Shown here: positions 46,612-54,805 of the stretch, piece by piece | Numbering within the stretch: the stretch's first letter is position 1 | Layout of the letters: the number at the start of each line of letters is the position of its first letter | Assembly (NCBI GenBank): GCA_019634925.1 | Contig: JAHCAL010000008.1 | Coordinates: forward strand, 23,620 to 87,619 | DNA length: 64,000 nucleotides | Source of the DNA: Pseudomonadales bacterium | Lineage (GTDB): Bacteria > Pseudomonadota > Gammaproteobacteria > Pseudomonadales > Azotimanducaceae | Reading direction: 5' to 3' | The notes under the pieces: generated by a model | What the model saw: the letters and a program-made list of their open reading frames with translations, nothing else | Database searches by the model: none | What the model was told of the DNA's origin: nothing | Program-made: the position numbers and the translations under genes

Positions 46612-47898
46612 ATGCAACTGCGCAACCTGCATCGCCGGTCCCGCCCGTTCCGTTATGGCGCTTTCTGGTGCATGGCGGGGGTTTGCCTGCTGTTGGCCGG
46701 GACCGGCCGCAGCGCCGTGCAGATCGGTCCGGTTGTCGCGGCCTGCATCGGCTGGCCGTTCGTGGCCGACCGGCTCATTCGGCGCCGGCTCCGCGAAGCG
46801 GTCGACGAAGGCAGCCTGGTGCTCGGCGTACATCGCTTCGAGTGCCTGTTCTGTGGCGCGCTCTTCGGGTTCGTGTCGTTGCCGCCGCTGCCTGCGCTGG
46901 CTGCGGCGGTCGCATTGCTGTCGGGCCTGGCCGCGCAGGCGAGTCATACACTCCTCTGGCGCGGCGGGCCGTTGCTGCTGCTCGGTGCGGCGGCAGGATG
47001 GCTGTGCGCGCCGGTTCGCACGATCGCGAGCGTCCCCTGGGCGGATCTGCTGGCGGCAGGTTTCGGCGTCGCGAACGCGGCGGCGCTCGGCGAAGTGAGC
47101 TTCCGGCAGGCGTGCCGACTGCACGCGCGCGAGCAGTTGGCGCAGGGGCGGGCGGCGCGCCTCGCGCGCGTCGCGGACCGCATGGAGTCCTATCTCGCGC
47201 CGAGCCTGCGCGCGCGCATCACGACCGCCCCGGGAGAGCCGCTGCGCCGCGACCGCCGCTGGCTGACGGTCGTGTTCATCGACCTGGTCGGTTTCACCGA
47301 ACTCGCGGCGCGCATGGAGGCCGAGACTCTCGCCGCGACGCTGGACGAGTACCTGGCCGACATCGGCACGCTCGCCGCGCAACACGGCGGCGAGGTGGTG
47401 GAGGTGCTGGGCGACGGTGTACTCATCGCGCACGGCCTCGGGCCCGAGACGGAGCGCCGACGCCTGGTGTGCGGTGCGCTGGCATTTCTGGCGGGACTGC
47501 GCCCGTTGCTCGGTGAGTTGCAGGCCCGCAGCCGCGCGCGCGGCGAACTGGTCGGGTTCCGGGTACGCGTGGGCGTCGCCAGCGGCTTCTGCACCGTCGG
47601 CGACTGGGGCGGCAGCGTGCATCGGGCGTTCACGATCATCGGCAGCCCGGTCAACCTGGCGAGTCGGCTGCAGGCAAGCGCGTCGCCGGACGGCGCTCTG
47701 CTCGACGCCGCGAGCGTCGCGCTGGCCGAACCCTGCGATCGGTTCGAGGGCCCGGTGACGATCGACCTCAAGGGATTCGGACCGGTGGAGGCTTGGTCCC
47801 TCACGGATGGGCTGGCGGCTGCTGTGAGGGCACGAACCACGGCGCGAACCGCGGTTGACCTGCCTTGCCCATCTGCTAAGGTCGGCGGGCCTCCCTAG
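46612..47898 (+). CDS. Membrane adenylate/guanylate cyclase (class III)
   Basis: A 428-residue protein. The N-terminus has several membrane segments (GAFWCMAGVCLLLAGT, LFCGALFGFVSLPPLPAL, LLGAAAGWLC). The C-terminal cyclase domain shows LTVVFIDLVGFTELAARME with a metal-binding Asp, EVVEVLGDGVLIAHG with a second Asp, and GVASGFCTVGDWGG, consistent with catalysis of cAMP or cGMP. No fixed partner adjacent; hemE follows on the same strand. Confidence 0.88.
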   Translation: MQLRNLHRRSRPFRYGAFWCMAGVCLLLAGTGRSAVQIGPVVAACIGWPFVADRLIRRRLREAVDEGSLVLGVHRFECLFCGALFGFVSLPPLPALAAAVALLSGLAAQASHTLLWRGGPLLLLGAAAGWLCAPVRTIASVPWADLLAAGFGVANAAALGEVSFRQACRLHAREQLAQGRAARLARVADRMESYLAPSLRARITTAPGEPLRRDRRWLTVVFIDLVGFTELAARMEAETLAATLDEYLADIGTLAAQHGGEVVEVLGDGVLIAHGLGPETERRRLVCGALAFLAGLRPLLGELQARSRARGELVGFRVRVGVASGFCTVGDWGGSVHRAFTIIGSPVNLASRLQASASPDGALLDAASVALAEPCDRFEGPVTIDLKGFGPVEAWSLTDGLAAAVRARTTARTAVDLPCPSAKVGGPP

Positions 47899-47918
47899 TC
47901 ACCCGGGCCCGATCCGAC

Positions 47919-48956
47919 ATGGACAAGATTTTCCTGCGCGCCTGCCGCGGCGAACCGACCGACCACACGCCTATCTGGCTCAATCGCCAGGCCGGCCGGT
48001 ACATGCGGGAATATCACGAGGTCAAGGGCGCCACACCGAGTCTCGATTTCTTCAAGAATCCGGAGCTCGCGGCGCGGGCGACGCTGGATGCGCAGCGCAT
48101 CCTGGGTGTCGACGCGGCCATCCTGTTCGCCGATCTGCTGCCGATCCTCGAACCGATGGGCCTTGCGCTCGACTACAAGGCGGGCGAGGGGCCGGTGTTC
48201 GCGAACCCGGTTCGCACCGAGCACGACGTCCATGCCCTCGTCACTGCGCCGGCCGAGGACGCGACGCCGTATATCGCCGAGACCGTGCGCAACGTGCTGT
48301 CCGGCCTGCCGCGTGACATCGCGCTGATCGGCTTCGCGGGCGCGCCGTTCACGCTCGCGTCGTACGCGATCGAGGGCAAGGGCTCGCGCAACTACGTGTT
48401 CGTGAAGAAGCTGATGTACCAGGCCCCCGCGCTGTGGGACCAGCTGATGGACAAGCTGGTGACGCAGGTGACCAGCTACCTCGAACTGCAGATCGCAGCC
48501 GGCGTTGATGCCGTGCAGCTGTTCGATACCTGGGTCGGCTGCCTCTCGGTCGCGGACTTCCGCCGCTACGCGCTGCCGCACCTCAAGCGCCTGATCGACA
48601 ACCTGCGCGGCAAGGTGCCGGTCATCTATTTCGGTACCGGCAACGGACACCTGCTCGGCGACGTCATGGAGGCCGCGCCGGACGTGCTGGCGCTCGACTG
48701 GCGCGTGCCGCTCGGCGCCACCTGGCTCGCCACGGGTGCCCGGTCGGTGCAGGGCAACCTCGATCCGATCGTGCTGTGCGCCGACCGCGCAACCGTGGCG
48801 ACACAGGCCGGCGAAGTGCTCGAGCAGGCCGGCGGCCGGCCGGGCCACATCTTCAATCTCGGCCACGGCATCATTCCGGAGACGCCGGTCGACAACGTGA
48901 AATTCCTGGTCGACTTCGTGCACGAGCATTCCGCGCGCCAGCGTGCCGGCGCCTGA
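47919..48956 (+). CDS. hemE: Uroporphyrinogen decarboxylase
   Basis: A 345-residue enzyme converting uroporphyrinogen III to coproporphyrinogen III in haem synthesis. The signatures are PIWLNRQAGRYMREYHEVKG near the N-terminus and GFAGAPFTLASYAIEGKGS in the middle, followed by LFDTWVGCLS and ILNLGHGI-like IFNLGHGIIPETPVDN near the end. Length and motif order are standard. It overlaps the next start by a few bases. Confidence 0.96.
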   Translation: MDKIFLRACRGEPTDHTPIWLNRQAGRYMREYHEVKGATPSLDFFKNPELAARATLDAQRILGVDAAILFADLLPILEPMGLALDYKAGEGPVFANPVRTEHDVHALVTAPAEDATPYIAETVRNVLSGLPRDIALIGFAGAPFTLASYAIEGKGSRNYVFVKKLMYQAPALWDQLMDKLVTQVTSYLELQIAAGVDAVQLFDTWVGCLSVADFRRYALPHLKRLIDNLRGKVPVIYFGTGNGHLLGDVMEAAPDVLALDWRVPLGATWLATGARSVQGNLDPIVLCADRATVATQAGEVLEQAGGRPGHIFNLGHGIIPETPVDNVKFLVDFVHEHSARQRAGA

Positions 48957-49335
48957 GCGCGCGACCAGCGCGCTGTTCCGGGTCGGATTCTGGCTGCCGC
49001 TCGCGATCTGCCTCTGGATCGCGCTGTCCCCCGCGCCGCCCGGAGCTTTGTTCCGGCTCGGCGACCTGCTGCCGCATTTCGCGGCGTTCGCCTACCTGAC
49101 GGTGGCCTTGCGCCTGGCCTGGCCGCGGCTCGGCCATCTGTCCGCCATCCTGTGGATGTGTCTCCTCGGTGCGGCGATCGAGCTGCTGCAGGCGGCTGGG
49201 GGCAAGCGCGTCGCAGACTGGCGTGACTTCGCGGCCGATCTCGCCGGGATCGCCGCGGGACTCGCCGTCCACCGGCTGGCCGGTGCCCGTGTACGACGCA
49301 TCGTCGACCGGCTGGTCACTGCCTGGGTCGGCTAG
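48943..49335 (+). CDS. VanZ-family membrane protein
   Basis: A 130-residue protein with four likely membrane helices (FWLPLAICLWIALSPAPPG, LLPHFAAFAYLTVALRLA, ILWMCLLGAAIELLQA, FAADLAGIAAGLAVHRLA) and the VanZ signatures DLLPHFAAFAYL and IELLQAAGGKRVADWRD. GTG start at 48943, overlapping the hemE end. Role unknown; VanZ relatives are linked to envelope stress and lipid handling. Confidence 0.82.
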   Translation: MPAPERATSALFRVGFWLPLAICLWIALSPAPPGALFRLGDLLPHFAAFAYLTVALRLAWPRLGHLSAILWMCLLGAAIELLQAAGGKRVADWRDFAADLAGIAAGLAVHRLAGARVRRIVDRLVTAWVG

Positions 49336-49459
49336 GCGCCGCGTCCGTGCGGGCCCGCGCCAACTTCCCAGCCGCCGCGTGATGCTCCTATACTCGGCCT
49401 GTTAGACCCGGCTCCGCCTGCCTGCCGAGTAGCCACTCCGTCAGCAAGTCGGTATCAAG

Positions 49460-49485
49460 TCTGACGCAGAGCTCTGACGCAGAGC
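49460..49485 (+). repeat. 13-base perfect tandem repeat upstream of the RRM gene
   Basis: TCTGACGCAGAGC twice (49460-49472, 49473-49485), in the 225-base gap before the RRM gene. It may be part of its promoter or leader. Confidence 0.85.
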
Positions 49486-49560
49486 GTTTTGGCTCATACG
49501 GAACAAGCAGCGCGCACGTTGATGGACGGCCGGCCGGCGCGCAATCGTCGAGCGAGTGCC

Positions 49561-49809
49561 ATGAAGAAACTGTACGTGGGAAACCTGCCCTGGAGTGCGA
49601 CGGATGCCGAACTGCAGGCGCTGTTCGGAGGGGTCGGGCAGGTGATGTCGGCGCGGGTGATCACGGACCGGGAGACTGGCCGGTCGCGCGGATTCGGGTT
49701 CGTCGAGATGGATGACGCCGGCGCCGGCCGGGCGATTGCCGAATTGAACGGCACCAACATGGGGGGGCGGCCGCTGGTGGTCAACGAGGCCAACGAACGC
49801 AAACGCTGA
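49561..49809 (+). CDS. Small RRM-domain RNA-binding protein
   Basis: An 82-residue RNA-recognition motif protein. The RNP2 motif is LYVGNL and RNP1 is RGFGFVEM; the fold covers almost the whole length. Bacterial proteins of this type bind RNA and are often cold-induced. The ATG at 49561 gives the standard MKKLYVGNLPW; the longer upstream frame is not supported. Confidence 0.9.
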   Translation: MKKLYVGNLPWSATDAELQALFGGVGQVMSARVITDRETGRSRGFGFVEMDDAGAGRAIAELNGTNMGGRPLVVNEANERKR

Positions 49810-49898
49810 CCAACCGCGCGCCGGTTGGGTGATCGGCGGATGTGCCGGTCACCGCGGCAGTCGTTCGCGAACGGTCGCGCGGGATCGGCGGCACCCGG

Positions 49899-50864
49899 TC
49901 ACGCGTCGCGTGTCCTAATCATCAGGCAAACGCGCTTGCTGCCGCCCTCGGTCAGCTGCTCCGCGACGCCCGAGAAACCGAGCTGCTCATGGAAGGCGAG
50001 CGAGCCGGGGTTGGGCGGCTCGAGGTTCACCTCGCACGCAAGGAGCGGCACGTCGGCTGCGACGGTGTGGAACAGGTCCTCGTACAGCAGCCGCCCGATC
50101 CCCTGTCCCCGGCGTGCCGGATCCACGACGATCCGGTCGACGTAGACGAAACGCGCGTGCCGATCCCTGAAGTAGCGATAGTTCAGGCTGTCGTAGTCGG
50201 CCCGTTCGTCCAGCGCGAGCAGGAATCCGGCAATGCCGGATTCATCGACCGCGACGCGGCAGTACACGCTGGCGCCATGCAGGAACGCGAGCCGTTCGCG
50301 CGGAATCTCATTAACGTTCGGCACCGCCCCATCGTTCAGCGCAAGCACCCGATCATAATCCGCAGCCCCCACATCCCGAACGACAATTGGGGTCGGAGTC
50401 ACAGTTGGGGTCGGAGTCACAGTCGGGGTCGGAGTCACAACCGGCGCCATCCCGATGCCGTCCGCCCCGATGCTGCAATGCAGCCGTGCACCCGTCGATA
50501 GCTCGAGTTCCCAGGTCTCGGCAGGCCCGGCGTTGTGCCCGGAAGCCGCCGGTAGCGGGTGCAAGCCGACGATCGTAGGCCTGCCATCGAACGCCATCGG
50601 CAGCGCCGCGGTGAGGTCGGTCCACAGGCGCACACACGCGGCCGGGTCCGGCGGCCGTGCTGGGCCCGCACGCAGATTCACGCCAGCTCCCTCGGCCGCC
50701 GCGACAAGGTGAGCGTAGCGGCCCGACTTGGTTTCGATCTCGATGGCCGCCAGGATCGGACGGTCTGCCGCTGCCCCTGCATCGTGGCCGAAGCGAACCC
50801 AACGGATCGAAGCGATTGCGCCGCCGATCAGTTCCCGCCCCGGCACAGGGTGGCCGATCGGCAC
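49899..50864 (-). CDS. GNAT acetyltransferase fused to an unrecognised N-terminal domain via a Thr-Pro repeat
   Basis: About 321 residues. Residues 1-135 (opening PIGHPVPGREL) are not recognised. A Thr-Pro linker of VTPTPT repeats follows, made by three 18-base DNA repeats. The C-terminal 170 residues are a GNAT domain (FVYVDRIVVDPARRGQGIGR, then FHEQLGFSGVAEQL). The GTG at 50864 is chosen because it follows the DUF4404 stop by four bases; the longer frame would overlap it. The linker suggests the two parts were separate genes joined by repeat insertion. Confidence 0.65.
   Translation of the reverse strand: MPIGHPVPGRELIGGAIASIRWVRFGHDAGAAADRPILAAIEIETKSGRYAHLVAAAEGAGVNLRAGPARPPDPAACVRLWTDLTAALPMAFDGRPTIVGLHPLPAASGHNAGPAETWELELSTGARLHCSIGADGIGMAPVVTPTPTVTPTPTVTPTPIVVRDVGAADYDRVLALNDGAVPNVNEIPRERLAFLHGASVYCRVAVDESGIAGFLLALDERADYDSLNYRYFRDRHARFVYVDRIVVDPARRGQGIGRLLYEDLFHTVAADVPLLACEVNLEPPNPGSLAFHEQLGFSGVAEQLTEGGSKRVCLMIRTRDA
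50387..50440 (-). repeat. Three 18-base repeats of the GGGGTCGGAGTCACAG type
   Basis: Units at 50387-50404, 50405-50422 and 50423-50440, nearly identical, in frame, encoding the Thr-Pro linker. Related to the repeats at 56304 and the end of the window. Confidence 0.9.
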
Positions 50865-50868
50865 GGTT

Positions 50869-51138
50869 TCAGATTCCCATGCGCCCGAGCGCGTCGACCA
50901 GTTCGCGCAGGAAGCGATCCGCAGCCGGATGCTGTGCAGCGAGATCCGCGGCAAGCCCCTCGATACGGTCCTTGAGACCGGAGAACTCCCCGGTGCGGCC
51001 AGGCGTGCGGTGGAGCGCCTGATGAATGTCGGCGTCGACTTCCACTAGGAGCCGCCGCAGGTCCTCGTCGAGCGGCGGCGCACTCTCGAGTTCGGCGTGC
51101 AGCCTCTTCAGCGCGTCGGCGATGTCCTGTCTGGGCAT
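50869..51138 (-). CDS. DUF4404 family protein
   Basis: An 89-residue, mostly helical protein (DIADALKRLHAELESAPPLD, then DEDLRRLLVEVDADIHQAL) matching the small DUF4404 family in length and pattern. Function unknown. Four bases before the GNAT fusion gene on the same strand. Confidence 0.75.
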   Translation of the reverse strand: MPRQDIADALKRLHAELESAPPLDEDLRRLLVEVDADIHQALHRTPGRTGEFSGLKDRIEGLAADLAAQHPAADRFLRELVDALGRMGI

Positions 51139-51184
51139 GCGTAGGGGCTCCCTGGTGATTGGGATCGGGCCCGGTTGGGTGAGG

Positions 51185-51724
51185 TCAAGGCCGGATCTCG
51201 ACCGGCGTACCGATGTCGACCAACTGCCAGATCTCCTCGATCTCGTTGTTGGTCACCGCAATGCAGCCTTCGGTCCAGTCCTGCCGGCGATGCCGTTCAC
51301 CCATCCATTCGAAACCGTTGCGCAGGCCGTGGATCATGATCTGGCCGCCCGGATCCACACCCAGGGCAGCCGCCCGGGCGATATCCTCGGCATTCGGATA
51401 CGACAGCAGCAATCCCTTGTGGAACTGGCTGCGCGGTTGGCGGGCCACGATCGAATAGACGCCCTCGGGTGTGCGCTGGTCACCCTCGGCCAGCTTGTGC
51501 CCGGTCGGCTCCCCGCCCAGGGCCACGAAATAGGTGCGGTAGATTTCCTCCCCGGCGAGGAGCTTGAGTGTGCGGTTGGATTTCTCGACGACAATCCGGT
51601 CGACGAAGCCGGTACGCGCCTCGGCCGGGATGTCGATGAGCCAGGACGCAACGAGGAAGATGGCGGCTGGCGCCAGCCTGAAGCAGAGTCCGTACTGCAT
51701 TGAAAGTAGCAATCTACGCGCCAT
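51185..51724 (-). CDS. L,D-transpeptidase (YkuD-type)
   Basis: About 180 residues. A hydrophobic N-terminus (FRLAPAAIFLVASWLIDIPA) is followed by the YkuD core: GHKLAEGDQRTPEGVYSI and the active site H-G at IMIHGLRNGFEWMGERH followed by DWTEGCIAVTNNE, which holds the catalytic Cys. Such enzymes cross-link peptidoglycan or attach lipoproteins. I use the ATG at 51724; ATGs at 51700, 51736 and 51790 are in frame and the choice is not certain. Confidence 0.85.
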   Translation of the reverse strand: MARRLLLSMQYGLCFRLAPAAIFLVASWLIDIPAEARTGFVDRIVVEKSNRTLKLLAGEEIYRTYFVALGGEPTGHKLAEGDQRTPEGVYSIVARQPRSQFHKGLLLSYPNAEDIARAAALGVDPGGQIMIHGLRNGFEWMGERHRRQDWTEGCIAVTNNEIEEIWQLVDIGTPVEIRP

Positions 51725-51820
51725 GCTGGCGGCCATCCTAGGCGCACGACGCACGCCCGGCAAGCTACCGACACACGATTCTGTGCGCAAAGTCCGCGCG
51801 CGCTTGATCCGGACCCGCGA

Positions 51821-53737
51821 ATGATCTTTAGTTCATACATGAAGAATCGACGGCTCGACCCCCGACTGCTGGGATTGCTGGCACTGCTGCTCGCGAGCGA
51901 GCTGGCCGTGGCCGTCGAACTCGCGCGCCCGCCGGGACTCGCGCCCGACATCGACTTCTGGCGTCGCGTGTTCGCGGAGGTATCGAACGACGAAGGGCTG
52001 GTCCACGATGACCAGCGCCTCGACATCGTCTACGAAATCGTCCGTCTGCCGGACAATCACACCAACGCCGACCGCCGGCAGGTATCGGGCGCCGCCACCC
52101 GCAAGTATGCCGACCTGCTGAGCGGTCTTGCCAAAGGCAAACGCACGGGCCTGTCACCGGACGAACGACGCATCCTCGCGCTGTGGGGCCAGGACGTCGA
52201 CAACCGCACGCTGGCGGCGGCGAGCCAGCGGGTACGCTTCCAGCTCGGGCAGGCCGATCGCTTCCGGGCCGGACTCGTGCGGTCCGGGCGCTGGGAACGC
52301 TTCATCGAACGTACGCTCGCCCAGGCGGGTGTGCCGGCAGAGCTCATCGCGCTGCCGCACGTGGAGTCCGCATACGACCCGGGCGCGCGTTCGCATGTAG
52401 GGGCGGCCGGGCTATGGCAATTCATGCCGGGCACGGCGAAGGACTACATGCGGCTCGACGCGGTCGTGGACGAACGCATGGATCCCTATCGGGCGACCGA
52501 AGCTGCCGCGCGCCTGCTGCGCCACAACTACGGCGTGACGGGCAGCTGGCCGACCGCGATCACGGCGTACAACCACGGCGCCGGCGGCATGCGCCGCGCG
52601 ATCAGCCAGCTCGGCACCGACGACATCGAAGCGGTGGTACGGCGTTACCGGGGCCCCGCGTTCGGGTTCGCGTCGCGCAACTTCTACGTGTCGTTCCTCG
52701 CTGCGGCGGACGTACGGGCGAATGCGGAGCGCTACTTCGGCAAGCTCGAGCGTGAATCACCCGACCCGAGCCAGGTACTCGAACTGCCGCACTACGCGCC
52801 GGTGGACGCCCTGGAAGAGATCCTGCGCATCGATCGGCAGACCCTGGCGCGCCACAACCCGAGCCTGCAGCCGATCGTCTGGAGCGGTGGACGTCACGTC
52901 CCCCGCGGTCATCGGCTGTACCTGCCGCCGCGACCGGGGCTCGATCCGCTCGCACTGCTCGCGGCCGCACCCGCCGACCGCTGGGCGAGTGCGCAGCAGG
53001 GCGATCAGTACCACGTGGTGCGGCCCGGCGAAACGCTGTCCACAATCGCGCCGCGTTACGGCGCTCGGGTGACGGACCTGGTCGCGCTGAACCGCCTCGG
53101 CAACGCCAACAGCATCCGCGCCGGCCAGCGCCTGGCGCTGCCGGCGTCGCGCGGTTCCCAGGGCGCCTCGGTTGCCACGGCATCTGCCGCCGCGGCCCGC
53201 GCGCCGGTCGTAGCGGTACGCATGGTGGACGAAGCCGGCCACGCAAAGCCTGCCACCGTCCTGCCCGCCAGCGTCCCGCCCGCGACTGCCCCTCCCGCCA
53301 CCGATTTGGCGCTCGTCTACGCGGTCGCCCCGGGCGGATCGATCCGGGTGTTCGAGGGTGAGTCGCTCGGGCTGTTCGCGGGCTGGCTCGGGGTCGGTGT
53401 CGAGCGCCTGCGGAGCTTCAACGGCCTTGCGCCGAATGCCTCGCTGAAACTCGGCGCAACGCTCAAGCTGCCGTTCGAGCGGGTGACCCAGGCGACCTTC
53501 GAAGCGCGTCGGGTGGAGCACCACCGGCGTGTCCGCGAGGCGTATCATGCCCGGCACCGCATCGAAGGCACGCACGAGCACCTGATCCGGCCCGGTGAAT
53601 CCGCCTGGCTGCTGGCGGAAAGACGCTACCGCATTCCGGTCTGGCTGCTGCGCGACTTCAATCCGGAGCTCGACCTGAACGCCGTCCGGCCGGGAACGAG
53701 AATCGTGATACCGCGCGTCGCACGCGCTACGGGCTGA
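51821..53737 (+). CDS. Membrane-bound lytic murein transglycosylase with LysM domains (MltD-like)
   Basis: A 638-residue enzyme cutting peptidoglycan glycan strands. A hydrophobic N-terminus (LLGLLALLLASELAVAVELA) precedes the SLT domain with the catalytic Glu in ALPHVESAYDPGARSHVG and then AAGLWQFMPGTAKDY. LysM domains follow at about residues 395-445 (YHVVRPGETLSTIAPRYGAR) and at the end (HLIRPGESAWLLAERRYRIP), with a less certain one between. Start ATG 51821; 51839 is an alternative. Divergent from the L,D-transpeptidase, another peptidoglycan enzyme. Confidence 0.9.
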   Translation: MIFSSYMKNRRLDPRLLGLLALLLASELAVAVELARPPGLAPDIDFWRRVFAEVSNDEGLVHDDQRLDIVYEIVRLPDNHTNADRRQVSGAATRKYADLLSGLAKGKRTGLSPDERRILALWGQDVDNRTLAAASQRVRFQLGQADRFRAGLVRSGRWERFIERTLAQAGVPAELIALPHVESAYDPGARSHVGAAGLWQFMPGTAKDYMRLDAVVDERMDPYRATEAAARLLRHNYGVTGSWPTAITAYNHGAGGMRRAISQLGTDDIEAVVRRYRGPAFGFASRNFYVSFLAAADVRANAERYFGKLERESPDPSQVLELPHYAPVDALEEILRIDRQTLARHNPSLQPIVWSGGRHVPRGHRLYLPPRPGLDPLALLAAAPADRWASAQQGDQYHVVRPGETLSTIAPRYGARVTDLVALNRLGNANSIRAGQRLALPASRGSQGASVATASAAAARAPVVAVRMVDEAGHAKPATVLPASVPPATAPPATDLALVYAVAPGGSIRVFEGESLGLFAGWLGVGVERLRSFNGLAPNASLKLGATLKLPFERVTQATFEARRVEHHRRVREAYHARHRIEGTHEHLIRPGESAWLLAERRYRIPVWLLRDFNPELDLNAVRPGTRIVIPRVARATG

Positions 53738-53739
53738 TC

Positions 53740-54462
53740 GTGTACACGCTCTACATCGCCAACCGCAATTATTCCTCGTGGTCGCTCCGACCTTGGCTCG
53801 TGATGCGCGAGCTCGGCATTCCTTTCGAGGAGCGCCTCATGGTGTTCGCCCCCGGTTCGAACCACGCGGCGTTCCGGCGCTTTTCGCCCGCAGGCACCGT
53901 GCCATGCTTGGTCGACAGCTTGGTCGACAGCCAGACCGACGGTGATTGCACGGTCTGGGAGTCGCTCGCCATCGTCGAATATCTCGCGGAACGGCATACC
54001 GGCGTCTGGCCGGCCGATGCAGCGGCACGTGCGTGGGCGCGTTCGGCCGCGGCGGAGATGCACGCCGGGTTCGGCAATCTGCGCAGTCTGTGTCCGATGA
54101 GCTGCGGCGTCCGCGTGCGCCTGCACGGCGTCTCTGATGCTCTTGCGCGGGACGTGGCGCGGATCGACGAGCTCTGGACCGATGGACTCACCCGCTTCGG
54201 TGGGCCCTGGCTCGGTGGTGCGGCGTTCTCGGCGGTCGATGCGTTTTTCGCGCCGGTCGCCTTTCGGGTGCAGACCTATGGACTCGAACTCGGCACGGTG
54301 GCCGCTGCCTATGTGGAGCGGCTGCTCGCGCTGTCCGGCATGGTCGAGTGGTACACGGCGGCGCTCGCCGAACCCTGGCGGGAGCCAGCCCACGAAGCGG
54401 AGACGGCGACCATCGGCACGGTCATTGCCGATCTGCGTGCGCCGGCGGCGGCGCAGTCATAG
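53740..54462 (+). CDS. Glutathione S-transferase family protein
   Basis: A 240-residue protein with the N-terminal thioredoxin-like domain opening YTLYIANRNYSSWSLRPWLV and the cis-Pro region FSPAGTVPCLVD, then the all-helical C-terminal domain. GTG start 53740, two bases after the transglycosylase stop. It contains a perfect 12-base tandem duplication encoding LVDS twice. Substrate unknown. Confidence 0.88.
   Translation: MYTLYIANRNYSSWSLRPWLVMRELGIPFEERLMVFAPGSNHAAFRRFSPAGTVPCLVDSLVDSQTDGDCTVWESLAIVEYLAERHTGVWPADAAARAWARSAAAEMHAGFGNLRSLCPMSCGVRVRLHGVSDALARDVARIDELWTDGLTRFGGPWLGGAAFSAVDAFFAPVAFRVQTYGLELGTVAAAYVERLLALSGMVEWYTAALAEPWREPAHEAETATIGTVIADLRAPAAAQS
53907..53930 (+). repeat. 12-base tandem duplication inside the GST gene
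   Basis: CTTGGTCGACAG at 53907-53918 and 53919-53930, giving LVDSLVDS in frame. Confidence 0.85.
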
Positions 54463-54484
54463 CCGCGCCCGCTGCACGGCGCCC

Positions 54485-54805
54485 TCAAGGCGCCGTGTTG
54501 CAGCGGAAATCCATCGACCTCGATACCTCCGAGCCGGCCTGCGACCAGTCGCGCCGGCCGACGCTGCCGCCCTCGTCGCTGACCTGCGCCTCGATCGCGT
54601 AGCCCGCAGCACCGCAATGCCGGCGTGCCGCGGCGTGGCAGGCGGACCAGTCGTGAAAGCCGCCGGGACAGCTCACCTGCAGCAATCCGTCGCCGAGCGG
54701 ACGCACTTTTCCGCCGCCGGCACAGCCGACCAGGGTGATGAGAGCGAGTGCTGCCAGTCCGAATCGGCGCGCGAGGTGCCGGTGCACGGCTCTTCGGCTG
54801 GTCAC
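54485..54805 (-). CDS. Small hypothetical lipoprotein
   Basis: A 106-residue protein with a lipobox (LALITLVGC) after a hydrophobic stretch and a Cys-rich mature part (SCPGGFHDWSACHAAARRHC, ending FRCNTAP). The GTG start overlaps the stop of the D-aminoacylase gene (GTGA), so it is translated with it. Not recognised. Confidence 0.65.
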   Translation of the reverse strand: MTSRRAVHRHLARRFGLAALALITLVGCAGGGKVRPLGDGLLQVSCPGGFHDWSACHAAARRHCGAAGYAIEAQVSDEGGSVGRRDWSQAGSEVSRSMDFRCNTAP

